Assembly: GCA_002633005.1 (NCBI GenBank)
Contig: NMRA01000428.1
Coordinates: 297,774 to 327,581, forward strand
Length of the DNA stretch: 29,808 nucleotides
Direction of reading: 5' to 3'
Source: Phoronis australis
Lineage: Eukaryota > Phoronida > Phoronidae
The notes beneath the pieces were generated by a model. That model was not told where the DNA came from. It worked only from the letters and a program-made list of their open reading frames with translations, and searched no databases. The translations under genes were made by a program, and so were the position numbers. This document shows positions 1-9,571 of this stretch, piece after piece. Each line of letters opens with the position of its first letter. The stretch's first letter is position 1.

Positions 1-200
1 AACATGATGCTCAACTAGCGCTGCTACACACACAACACCAAGAACAGTTGAATCAACAAATAGCCTACTGGGCAACATTCCAAAGAAATACCACCGGCAA
101 CACTCAGCGAGAACTATGGTGATTGCGAAAAAAGATCGTTATAGTTCAAGCACTGAGAAAGCGTCATGGATCTAAGCCATAAATTATGAAGATAACTTAC

Positions 201-455
201 CTTTTCACAAGACCAGCTTCAAACTTCATGATATGTTTGTCGTCGAAGCAGCCGTCCTCAAAGTGGTCGGAGCGGGGAGCATATTTCGGCTCCGACAGAT
301 ATGGCCGACTCGACTGTAATTTTCCAATGACGAGCAGTGCACACGAAAACGTGCCATTTCTCGGCCAGATGCTTGTCTTTGGGAAACCTAAATAGGGTCA
401 CGCCTTCCACCTGGCTGGTGTTAGCACAGTTGGCGCACACACACCGATGTACCAT
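201..455 (-). pseudogene. THAP-domain first exon, frameshifted
   Basis: This exon begins with a THAP zinc finger, a C2CH DNA-binding domain found in metazoan transcription regulators and domesticated P-element transposases. Translation from the ATG at 455 shows the first ligand pair at C5 (or C7) and C10 (VCANC), then the family core LFRFPKD and an invariant-type Trp (W34) in AEKWHVF. The second ligand pair should read C-x2-H. Here the reading frame is lost just after ICS at residues 58-60 and hits a stop at 258-260. In the +1 frame the sequence resumes as SDHFEDGCF and continues to a good splice donor (GTAAGT, intron from 200 downwards). A 7-bp imperfect tandem duplication at about 269-282 explains the shift. 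The start context is good (A at -3, G at +4). No further exon lies in the window. The copy may be a pseudogene, a polymorphic allele or an assembly error; the THAP identity is firm. Confidence 0.72.
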
Positions 456-745
456 TTCTAAATCACGCCAAGATTGAACGCTCCTTGTTCGTCTTCCACT
501 GTTTTGTATGTGCGGTAATCTGCATTGTGGGATATTGATCTAGTTTGTGTTCCCCAACACCATGTCACGGTGTCAAAGGTCAACTTTTCGCGGATTTTTT
601 TCAATTTTCGCTTTTTAACGTAACTACAGACACAATAACATGATAATTGGAAGAAGATATATCCAACTAACAATATCTTGAAAATATTATTACAATTTAA
701 CCTTGCAATTAGACCTTGCAATTTACACTTTAAACTAGAACGATA

Positions 746-762
746 CAATATGGCCGCCATTG
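746..762 (-). promoter_or_regulatory. YY1-like ATGGCGGC motif upstream of the THAP exon
   Basis: Read on the minus strand this is CAATGGCGGCC, which contains the ATGGCGGC core of the YY1 element that sits at or just downstream of transcription starts in many animal housekeeping genes. It lies about 300 bp upstream of the THAP start codon on the same strand, so it could mark the THAP transcription start. This is a motif match only. Confidence 0.3.
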
Positions 763-773
763 AGATGCGTTTT

Positions 774-791
774 CGCTAATTACAATTAGCG
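774..791. promoter_or_regulatory. Inverted repeat of TAATT homeodomain-type half-sites
   Basis: Perfect 8-bp arms (CGCTAATT and AATTAGCG) are separated by 2 bp. Each arm contains a TAATT core typical of homeodomain binding. It lies upstream of the THAP exon, next to the YY1-like motif. Function is not shown. A 16-bp perfect palindrome (CAAGCAATATTGCTTG, 889-904) lies 100 bp further on. Confidence 0.25.
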
Positions 792-1593
792 AGACAAAGA
801 GAATTACACTTGACACCGTTGATTACAGGCTTCGATACTTAACAAAACAAATGGTAGGTTTTGTGAACTTTACTCTGCTGCAGTCGTGCAAGCAATATTG
901 CTTGATTTGCAAATGGAAATATTCAAATTTTGAGTGGAGGCGAACAGTAACTTACTCTTTTCGCCACTGCTTTCAAAAACCCATTTTTTCGGTATCAGTC
1001 ATTTTCATTAAAACCTTTGATCCAATTTAAATGAGCAAGAATTTAAATCAGAGTGTAATTATTTTGGGATACGCTGTTTAATTTACGCCAACGAGAAGTC
1101 TTCGCAACCATGAGCAAGGTACAGGTCGTTGATTGCCTCGTGCAATCAACAAAATTCACTTTAGCGGACATTTTCCAACACTTGTCACGGAGATGTGGTG
1201 ACAATCACAAGGAGGATGGTGGCACCAACTTATGACAACACCCTCATTTTTAGACACCACATTTATACGAAGCTGGAAAACAGAAACCAAATTTTTCTTG
1301 GATTGAATTTTGAACTTTTAATGACCTCGACATGAAAGGGAAATGTTCAACACAATTCTTTATAATTTCAGTGCGTTATTATTATTATTTTTTAATATTA
1401 AGCTATACCCAGTAGCTGATGTCCGGTGAACAATATATTACTTTCATGCTTATATTGGACGTAAGAATTTTATCATGCAATTTTTTATTTAAAAATCAAT
1501 TCCTAGTATCTAAGAACTTGAACAACAAGTTACGAAATAATCTGAAATCATTTTATTTTGGCGCATTAGCTCAACTTTTAGCAATTTCTTGTT
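792..1593. other. No gene seen
   Basis: AT-rich sequence between the THAP exon and the 26-bp repeat. It probably belongs to the intron or 3' flank of the ectodomain gene that starts at 2973. I looked on the minus strand for a following membrane-domain exon and saw none. The only structure noted is the 16-bp palindrome at 889-904. Confidence 0.5.
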
Positions 1594-1666
1594 GCGTACA
1601 TGTACAGTCCATGATACACATGTACATGTACAGTCCATGATACACGTGTACATGTACAGTCCATGG
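1594..1666. repeat. 26-bp tandem repeat, 2.8 copies
   Basis: Units begin at 1594, 1620 and 1646. Each contains TACATGTACAGTCCATG, and the first two end in ATACAC. Units differ only in their first bases (GC, AT, GT), so the array is young. Each unit carries a TACATGTA palindrome, a word that recurs through the window. It lies in the probable first intron of the 1984-2973 gene. Confidence 0.85.
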
Positions 1667-1983
1667 CCAGCAACTTACATTTAACCCCACTTTGTGACAC
1701 GGCTCTAATGATATCTTTGGATAGTTTATATTGCACAAATTTGATAATTAAGTGGCAATAATGAAATTTGCTTAGTAATGACAGGATTAGCAAACCATGT
1801 AAATTTGCGGCGATATTTAGGATCAAGTGAACCGCAGAAAGGGTCTGTTCAGTTAAAAAGAGAAAGTTGTGGGAATTTGAAATTTGGGTTCTGAAACTAC
1901 AGAGACCGCATGTTTTCAACATTTTTTTCTCTTGGTTAACCTCTTCACTTAATCGTCCGGATATGGTGTGCAATTGTACTTAC

Positions 1984-2973
1984 CGAGAGTGGGTCTAAAA
2001 AGACATTTTGCTTGCATGCGCTTTGTTGTTCCTTCTTTGCAGAGGTATTGGCAAAATTGAATATAGCCGAAAATGTCACCCGCGGATTGAAGTTCACACC
2101 CTCGTTAATCTTGTTCAAGCAAATCAAGTTATTAGTGCTAACGTTATTGCACAGCGCACAGTAGATACTATCGTACTGCACATGCGTTGTCAAGTCTCCA
2201 ACCGCACTATAATACAGTTGACACTGTCGTTCAAATTCGGAGCGTAGACAAACTCTTGAGGATTTCGGAAAACATTTTCTGAGTGAGTCTGATCTTCGAG
2301 GGAACAACATGATTCGTGCAGTGTGATTGTTGAACAGCGTTGATGGCGAGCTGTATAGCAGTTTATTCTCAACCACGCCGACATCACGTCTATTCGAGAA
2401 AGGAATAAAGTAAGTGTCCCAAGGCACCGCGTTTGTAACGTTGTTGCAAAGAGCACAGTGCACGTTGCGAAAATGGTTGCCATTGTGTTCAACCGGTACC
2501 GTGAAGGAAGTTCCACGAAGCACGTCTTCCAAATCGAAAGTGAACGATTCTTCGTCTTCACACATGGTTCGCAACTGATTGGGATATTCTGTTGGACAGG
2601 TAGATACCAAAGCAACGTAGACGAAATGCTTTCTTGATGAAATTTTCAACTTTTTCGAAGAAACGTCGATACGATAGTCGAAGTTCGAAATAGCGACGCA
2701 GCGTTTTTCTTCGACGAATGGCGATCGGTAGTCTACGTTCTCAGGACAGGATGAATTTATTTGATCGTGAACACCAAGACAACACGAGCCGTATTTCGTG
2801 CAATCCCTACTACAGTCGCAATACTTCTTTTGGTTTCCGGAGCACAAGTCCTCCTCTGAGCAAAGATGCTCTTCTGATGTACAGAGGTCAAAAGAATCGA
2901 CGGATGCATTCACAAGGAATGCCGAAATTGCAGTAAAGAGTAAGAACGTGACTACAGTCTGCAGGGAGAGCAT
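1984..2973 (-). CDS. First exon of a secreted/adhesion-GPCR-type ectodomain with SMB cysteine cluster
   Basis: The exon encodes 330 residues and ends in phase 0 at a strong donor (GTAAGTAC, intron from 1983 down). Residues 1-23 form a typical signal peptide. Residues 31-65 hold eight cysteines (C31, C38, C44, C52, C54, C58, C64, C65) ending YCDCSRDCTKYGSCC, the pattern of a somatomedin-B domain. Two CALCNN motifs follow at 173-178 and 272-277, each in a similar setting (NVHCALCNN, IYCALCNN). Sequons at NSS, NVT, NHT, NVS and NTS fit an extracellular glycoprotein. This SMB-plus-CALCN layout is known from methuselah-like/adhesion GPCR ectodomains expanded in cnidarians and other marine invertebrates. 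That assignment is inference, because no seven-helix exon is visible downstream. Either the remaining exons lie left of the window, with the THAP exon nested in the intron, or the gene is truncated. Confidence 0.7.
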
Positions 2974-3110
2974 TGTGAAATATTTTCCCGTACGTCAGAG
3001 CGCCGGTTCTTTTGTAGCGTGCCGACGATCCGTAACCAAGGTGACAGCACGACACTCAAACGCATGATTTCTCATCTTCTATTGGTTAGAACACGCGGAG
3101 TTTGCTACTC
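2974..3110 (-). promoter_or_regulatory. Proximal promoter region of the SMB ectodomain gene
   Basis: This is the immediate upstream flank of the ATG at 2973. On the minus strand it holds a CCAAT box (CCAAT at 3081-3085) and a conserved block at 3017-3089 that recurs at 3690-3762. It is GC-richer than its surroundings. No TATA box is evident. The transcription start cannot be placed. Confidence 0.45.
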
Positions 3111-3689
3111 GCTAGGTGGTAGCCAGCACGCAGGTATCATTTAATTTCCTCAGGAATATTTTTTACACCGACGTTTCTGATTGGCTGGTCGATTTCTCAA
3201 TATATAACGCTTTACGCAAACAAATTGCCATGACTGATGGACATCTTAATGTGTTCTGTTGTACACACAAATGGGTGCTTAAAATTTATGTTGAAAAATG
3301 TGAATCCCAGAAAAGTTGTGGTTGCGCCTTTTCGGAGTGCATCTTTCTATTGTCGCAAACTTTTGTTTACGTTGCTGTCCTGTATTCATACAGTATGAAT
3401 AACATACTAGTTAAATTGGCCAGATGTGTGTTTACTTTATTACACATGTATGCGCATCAAGCACGCGGCTATTAAACATTACAGCAGAAACGATATTGCT
3501 GATGCTACGCCACTTTCATGACAAAACTAAAAATCGCTCATGGTCCATCATTCTCTCACTTTGTTGTAAAGCTAGCCAATGACTGCCGAGGTTACATCAA
3601 CTAGTGATAAAGAGCGTGCTACTGCCTGGTACCTGCGTTTGATCTCTACACGCAGAGAACCAGCGAGAGTTCTCTATTGCTAACTGTAA
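3111..3689. other. Spacer between duplicated promoter blocks; no gene seen
   Basis: Only short unsupported reading frames are present. If the distal block at 3690 once drove a tandem paralogue of the SMB gene, the coding part should have stood here on the minus strand. I see no SMB or CALCNN remnant. Confidence 0.45.
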
Positions 3690-3762
3690 GCGCGCCGACG
3701 TTCCGTAACTAAGGTGACAGTACGACAACCTAACGGATTATTTCTCTTCTTTTATTGGCTAG
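3690..3762. repeat. Second copy of the SMB-gene promoter block
   Basis: It aligns without gaps to 3017-3089: by my manual count 61 of 73 positions agree. Both copies include CCGTAAC, AAGGTGACAG and a final inverted CCAAT box (ATTGGYTAG). The distal copy continues directly into the 33-bp array. Confidence 0.75.
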
Positions 3763-3852
3763 AGCTAAGAACACATGGAGGTTGCTATTGGCTGGTACTA
3801 AGAACAAAGGGAGGTTTTTATTGGCTGGTGCTAAGAACACAGGGAGGTTCAA
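3754..3852. repeat. 33-bp tandem array, three units, each with an inverted CCAAT box
   Basis: Units start at 3754, 3787 and 3820 with ATTGGCT and continue CTAAGAACA..GGGAGGTT (first unit ATGGAGGTT). The third unit is followed by an extra AAAGGGAGGTT. On the minus strand each unit presents AGCCAAT, an NF-Y-type box, at a fixed 33-bp spacing (about three helical turns). The array lies upstream of the SMB ectodomain gene. Confidence 0.8.
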
Positions 3853-3859
3853 AGGGAGG

Positions 3860-5570
3860 TTGAACGAATCCAGAACGCTGCAGTTTTATTTGTCGATATA
3901 AGACATGGTAATCAAGCGCGTAGTATTTTGTTGTCACTTAAAACTGAATGAGAAGTTGTGGAAATTCAGTTTTGCATCCTCCCTATCAACACATTATGTG
4001 AAGTTTCAGGTAATGCAGGAATGGTAGGGGTTCCATCGAGGTCACTGCATGTAGTAAACACCTCGTCTTTCCAAGAATTAAAATGCTATTTGAAAAGCTA
4101 ATAATTTTAAAGAATTGATGAAACCACGCGTACGTATAGGGTACAAAAAATGTAACCGAAATTGGTGTTCGACTCATGAAAATCTCTTCACTATAATCGA
4201 CTTGTCGCATGTCAAAATTCTCTCATTGTGTGAAAATCCAGTGACGTGCATGAATGTAGTTAGCAGATACATGTAGCAGAAAAAAGGATGCTAAACTAAC
4301 TTGGTACATGTTCATGTAAGTGTCACAGTTTGGTACACTGACACTGTCAAAAATAGTTTACGATTTTTCTTGACATTATACACGCACGCCCCCAGATTGA
4401 CAAGGCTTCGCCTCAGAGAAAAAAGTCCAAGAAAACGAGACAAAGGTCCGCTAAAAAGCAGGAATTCGGCGAATGCACAATTCACAGTTTTGAAGTAACC
4501 CCGTTTTACCGCTTTTGTTTAGCACCCCTTTCGTTTTTTGTCATTAAAAGTTAACATTCTCAAAATATAATATCTTAAATACATTTTGATATCATCTATT
4601 TTATGGTGCGCTATCAAAAGTAAAAAGTTGAGTTTAAGACCCTTGCCATATTGTAAGAATATGATTGGGCAAAACTGGTATGAAATTCCATTTGATGACA
4701 CTTAAACTAACTTAAACCTAGAGATTGTCTTTCTCGTAACGGGATACCCAATACTCATTTCAAACATTGCTTCTTGAGTAAAACAATATAGCAAAACATG
4801 CGCATACCCAGCCTTTAATGTGGGGGGCTCGAATGGAGCGCACATGCAAAAGCTGTGCACTTCATTTACATCTACCTACAGTAAACACTTGGGCCTTTAT
4901 AAATAAAAGTGTTCTTTAAGTTTTAAAGGATTATAAAGTAACTAGTTAGGTTATTAAGCACACAAATAAACTGTAATACATGTATGATGTATATGTGGAG
5001 TATTGTACATTATGATATACCACCGGTAAAAATGGACCGCTCACGTTAGGTTGATTCTGATGACTCCGATATGAAGCATCCCACGTGTCAGAGATTGACA
5101 GTGGGTTTGTTTAATAGGTAGCTATGTTTTAAGATTGTGCGTAGATGGAGAGTGAATAATCAAATCCAGTAATTAATTAATTATATGATGACCCCTAATT
5201 AGACGAGTGAAACCTATTGTTAATTAAGTAATCAACTACAAAGAGTAACTACGCTAGCGCCCTCTTTAAAGATTACTTTAATCAAACAACCAAAACAATC
5301 AAATGTCTTATCTGCCACCCAAGCTTGGACTCTCCACTTGTTGGATGTCTGTCCTGTTGGTGAATTGTCGAACTACACACACTGTATAGCGACAGTGTAC
5401 TTGCTGGTCACCGTCTCTGGTGATGCAACACTTGCAGGCAATTTCTTCTACTCTTCTTGCGGGTCACAGTCTCTGGCTGATGACGCAACACTTCAGGTAG
5501 TATCTTACTACCCACTATGCAAATGACAAGCTCTTAGTTAACTTCCTGTTCGTTAACCCTTGCCCTTGCC
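3860..5570. other. No gene seen
   Basis: Reading frames here are short and resemble nothing I know. The stretch 5170-5235 is rich in TAATTA/TTAATTAA words. At 5401-5510 two diverged copies of a phrase containing GGTCAC/GGTCACAGTCTCTGG and GATG(A)CGCAACACTT/GATGCAACACTT lie about 70 bp apart, a hint of an old repeat or LTR-like sequence. Confidence 0.4.
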
Positions 5571-5578
5571 AAGATCCT

Positions 5579-5591
5579 TTCTAGAATCTTC
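5579..5591. promoter_or_regulatory. Three-unit heat-shock element (TTC/GAA/TTC)
   Basis: The sequence TTCTAGAATCTTC matches TTCnnGAAnnTTC at all nine defined positions, the binding pattern of an HSF trimer. No recognised gene is adjacent. See the matching element at 5782-5794. Confidence 0.45.
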
Positions 5592-5781
5592 CACGAGATG
5601 GCTCTGTCGTACAATTGCTTCTGTACACTGTAGCAAGTCTTTATGCTTCAACTACTATAGCACGTCTAATTATCTTGTTGATTTCAGCCCATAATACAGC
5701 ATTCTACTTATTTAGTGATTGGCTAATAAAAAACACATGATCATATCCACTCGTATTATTGGCTGTTAAAATTTGTTCTCA

Positions 5782-5794
5782 GAATATTCTAGAA
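5782..5794. promoter_or_regulatory. Three-unit heat-shock element (GAA/TTC/GAA)
   Basis: GAATATTCTAGAA matches GAAnnTTCnnGAA at all nine defined positions. Two ATTGG (inverted CCAAT) boxes lie just before it, near 5719 and 5759. CCAAT boxes plus HSEs are the make-up of heat-inducible promoters, so a promoter or LTR is possible. No downstream heat-shock gene is visible on either side. Confidence 0.45.
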
Positions 5795-5830
5795 TCTCTA
5801 GAGTACTTTGACCCCAGAACCCAAAGTTGT

Positions 5831-6769
5831 AAACACCATCTAAAAATAGATTTTGATGTTAAAATACATGTCAACAAGTCTGACCCCATGACTTAAAAGT
5901 ACATATGCACAAATTTTGGGCAACTTAAAACGGATCTATTCTTACTAATTGCTTAATCAATATTTATTCTGACAAAATGGTTACCGTATCTCAGTGCGTT
6001 TTGTGTAACAGTGTCATTTTTGTTCTGTCTTCTGGATGGCCTATCAGATTGAAATGTGTGCAATTCCCACACATCACGGTCAGATCCCAGGGGTATATTG
6101 GTTTGTGTAAAATTAATATTGGTAAAATTCAGTGCCGGTAAAAATTAACATTGGTAAAAATTCGAATTGCAAACGCATTTTTAAAACTCTAGATCCGCCT
6201 TTATGCGTGTATTGCAATTGTCGTGTTGAGAGAATGTACTTTCAAAAGTGTACAAACTACTACACCGCACTAAGACTAATTGGGTTTTAGAACAAGTAAT
6301 ACCGGTACCAGATATGTTAAAAAACGTAACGTATCACTGAAGTAACATTTTCTAGAGACACCTCAGTACCCCCTACATGCGTTTTATTTTTCGAAAAAAA
6401 TCTCTTCATATCGATGTAACTATTATCCTTTGGTATAACCTGAAGTAGACGATTATAATCACCTTTTAGGAAACTGCAGTTGCTCGGTAGGTCAGGCGAG
6501 ATGTCAATTTGAATCTGGGCGGTTAACCATGCTAATTTACCTTGATTACTCTAAGAATAGCACTGATATGGATGATGAGAAGAATAGAAAACGCAATCCT
6601 AGCAAAAGTAGCTCCAGTTAGACAGGAGAAATGAAGAAAGACTGAGTTTCAGACCTCCAAATCCAGTATTGTAAGTCACGACGCCCTGTTTATTGATGAT
6701 GAAGAAAACTGTGTCATTGCTTAATTAAGACTCTAGAGTCAGGTAAAGTGAACAATGCAATAAAAATGC
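5831..6769. other. No intact gene; possible 5' part of a retroelement
   Basis: AT-rich sequence leading into the LINE-like relic. A diverged 31-bp direct repeat lies at about 6109-6170 (AAAATTAAYATTGGTAAAA in both units). Nothing else is recognised. Confidence 0.4.
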
Positions 6770-7282
6770 AGATACTGGATCCCAGTGTCAACGATATGCG
6801 CAGGTCTTATGACGAGAAACTGGCTGAAAAAGAAACTGAACTGGTCGAACTTAGGCAACAGTGATCTGAAAACACAACTCGACAACTCAGAACAACACTC
6901 GAAGAGAAATAATGTGGTAATTTATGGAGTAAGCCAGAATTCACGAAGCTTTGGGCGATACTGATCAGCTTGTAATAGAAATTGGGCGCAAAATGGGAGT
7001 CAACATTGATACATGCTGTATATCCAAAATCTGTCGCAGCCATCGTCTTGGGCACAAGAACAACCTCATCGGTAATCATCCAAGATCAAGGCCGATTATT
7101 AGCCGCTTCTCTATAAAACTCGAGCCTTATTCCTGAGCAATAAACGAAAACTAGGTGAAAACGCTAGTACCTCAATCTACCTCAACGAAAACCTACTCAC
7201 CGGCTCTACAGTTCAAGTCAGAGCTTGCCTGGGACATTTCCTTGCTACTGACAAATCCATTGAGCAGCTAATTTCTTCTTAA
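6770..7282 (+). mobile_element. Decayed LINE ORF1p-like (Transposase_22 type) coding relic
   Basis: Three successive frames read as one ORF1-type protein of a non-LTR retrotransposon. First comes a charged coiled-coil-like stretch (YDEKLAEKETELVEL, from about 6808). Next is SKRNNVVIYGV, the entry strand of the ORF1p RNA-binding fold. Then come TDQLVIEIGRKMGV, ICRSHRLG and RPIISRF, and after another shift TRALFLSNKRKLGEN with SIYLNENL, ending near 7282. An in-frame stop follows LRQQ, and frameshifts lie near 6955 and 7112, so the copy is dead. The matching reverse transcriptase is not visible downstream. The family assignment rests on the pattern RNN-x-YG...D-LV..I...G...I...RSHR.G...RPII..F, remembered from many LINE ORF1 proteins. 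Confidence 0.6.
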
Positions 7283-7368
7283 CGCCTCACTAAAATACTG
7301 TACAGGCTTTGAGGTAAACGTATTTTTGTTAAAAATTTGTTATACTATCACTCTCTTGTCATAGCTAC

Positions 7369-7464
7369 ATAAAGTTTCATTGCGGCTCAGTTGTTGGGGT
7401 TACTCGCGCCACCTTTATAAAGTTTCATTGCGGCTCAGTTGTTGGGGTTACTCGCGCCACCTTT
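7369..7464. repeat. 48-bp tandem duplication
   Basis: Two adjacent, nearly identical units start at 7369 and 7417 (ATAAAGTTTCATTGCGGCTC ... CGCGCCACCTTT). The length is a multiple of three. It follows directly on the ORF1 relic and may be part of the same element's untranslated region. Confidence 0.85.
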
Positions 7465-9468
7465 TTATGTATTGCAATATGACCAAACGTTATCTAAGTC
7501 TGAGTAAATCCGCAGCGGTTGTGACCCTTGCTGTGAAACAGCATTTTACACACCTGATTGATTTTGGCATATGTTTTATCTACATCTATCTTTGCCAGTG
7601 ACCCGCAGTGTTCTAGACCATATGATCATGTTGATCGTAATGCTTGCGATAAGCAATGTACTTGAGGCATTATTTTGATTTTGACCGTCTCTTACTTTCA
7701 CTCTCAAAGCAGGCATACCACGGTATGTATGCTGACTGAACGTTGTACTCGATAGGCCTGCTCGTGACTTCTCAGTGCTTCTCACTGTCTCAACTGCGTT
7801 GTCGATGCTCAGTTTGGTCCAGCACAGTTATGTGCTAGTGGAACATTCCCTACTACCACAGCAGCGTTTCTCTTTATTCTCAAGGTGCTGATTCACAATC
7901 GAACACAGCTGTGAACACCTGTAAAAGCTGTGAGTGAGTTCCAACGTCCTGCGAGTGACATGTATATAGGTTTTGCTTATGTCCAAAGTTATAAGTAATA
8001 TATTCAACTAATTAATTCTCTGTATTCTGAAATGTTTAACTTTTGGTATATTTATTGACATATGTCATTCGTTTGGGATATTTGTTTATATGCGTAGGCC
8101 TAGATATGTACACATCATTCACGGTGTCTTGGTAATATCCGTTACCAAATAGTATATCTGCTGTATCAGCGCCTGACAAACTCTCATTCAATGATGGAAT
8201 TGCTTGCCTTTTTCATTTTCATTTTCTTCATTTCAAGTTTTCTGTGTAACTAATTGTTTTTAACCTTTTAGTCTTGTTTTCTTTAATTTACGGTCTTGCC
8301 ACCTTAATGTTACATCCGGGATCTGGGAGAGTCCTTCCGTCGCTGATAGTATCTCATCAGTATTGTCTACTTATTACACTTGCCTAGTATATACTTTATG
8401 TCTAATCCTGTACCCAGGTATACATGTAGAAATTGTTCTCATCTCGGGTCATCTTCTCCCTAGATCTGGTGACATTGAATCCCTGGCAACCTGGACCTAA
8501 CAATTTTGATATACGTTTCACAAACATCAACGGTCTCTAGTCTTTGCAAGGTTTGAATTGCTTAAAAACACCGTTGCTGATAGCAAGTACAAAGTTGTTG
8601 CAATATGCGAGTCTGGAAAAATCACTTGCGACGAACTCAAGACTAAATTATCTTCACTTAAATTGAATTTCTCTGGTTCAAACATAGATGGCGCTAATCC
8701 ATCCGAATGTTTTTCCTACATTTTCTTAATATCCAATTTCGTCATACATTTCATTGAACTCTGCCTCTACATTGTCTTCAAATTAGCTAGTGCTGTCGCT
8801 GCTGCTTTCTCTGTCGTAGTTAGAACGTAGAATGTACTAGGATTTTCTGACCCAGGTGCCAAAAGATTGGCGCCTTTCTTGTTTTTTGTTAGGCTGCGCG
8901 TGAGCCTTTTGTTCGTAATATATTTAACACTGCCTTACTCCCCGACATAATCCCATTCTTGTCACGGGGCGGCTATACACAGATTAGTTCCTCCGCCAAA
9001 ATGTCTCCGTGGGTACGCCGAATCTCAGTTGATTGCATCCTGTCCCACTCTGCTCGCAGGGATCCCGTATTTTAATTGGTTCACTAGCCCCGCTGTCTTT
9101 GAGAATAATCATTTGATGTTTGATTGGGACAAGGCTGCTTCGAAGACGCAACGCTGTTGTAACACGACCCTTTAGAATATCTATGAAAGTGGAACTGTCG
9201 AGATCTGTGTCGCTGTACTAAATTAACAATTTTGTTTTCTCTGGAAGGAGTGCAACAAAACTCTGGAGGCGATGAAAAATCCTGACAGGCAATTGCTTTC
9301 TAGGCACTGATGTTTGATTCATACAAAAAATTGAAATGAGTGGACCGGATGCAAAACCAAGCATCAGATTTCATCTTCTGCCGAAAATACTAAAACTTCG
9401 TTGCCCCAGATTCCTGTTTGAAGATTCAATAGCAGAGCCGTAAATCTAGACATTGTTAAAATCTTTCC
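7465..9468. other. No gene recognised; possible retroelement remnants
   Basis: The longest frame (8558-8830, plus) has no recognisable motif. A 6-bp stem with a 4-nt loop (AGCACA/TGTGCT) lies at 7821-7836. Two successive stem-loops followed by T-rich sequence lie at 8854-8907. No reverse transcriptase or integrase motif was seen. Confidence 0.4.
8854..8907 (+). other. Two adjacent stem-loops with T-rich spacers
   Basis: The first has arms AGGTGCC (8854-8860) and GGCGCCT (8869-8875), a 7-bp stem with one G-T pair and an 8-nt loop. The second has AGGCT (8891-8895) and AGCCT (8903-8907). Each is followed by a T-rich run. It may be the 3' end of a degenerate element. No function is claimed. Confidence 0.35.
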
Positions 9469-9571
9469 TTACATCATCTTGAATGTAAAGTAATACCCCC
9501 CGATGCTCGTAAACACACTTTGCTTACATCATCTTGAATGCAAAGGAATACCCCCGATGCTCGTTAACACA
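9469..9571. repeat. 55-bp direct repeat, two copies
   Basis: Copies start at 9469 and 9524. Both read TTACATCATCTTGAATG, then a C-run, then CGATGCTCGT and AACACA. There are a few substitutions and a one-base difference in the C-run. Confidence 0.8.

Noticed and set aside
458-760. 100-codon minus-strand frame starting MAAI just upstream of the THAP ATG
   Set aside because: Low-complexity basic and hydrophobic sequence with no family feature; it fits the 5' UTR or promoter of the THAP gene better.
5055-5085. CTGATGA followed by TCC, resembling a hammerhead start
   Set aside because: There is no stem II partner and no GAAA box at the required place.
8558-8830. 90-codon plus-strand frame with a hydrophobic C-terminal half
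   Set aside because: No recognisable motif, poor start context, and it lies in repeat-like DNA.
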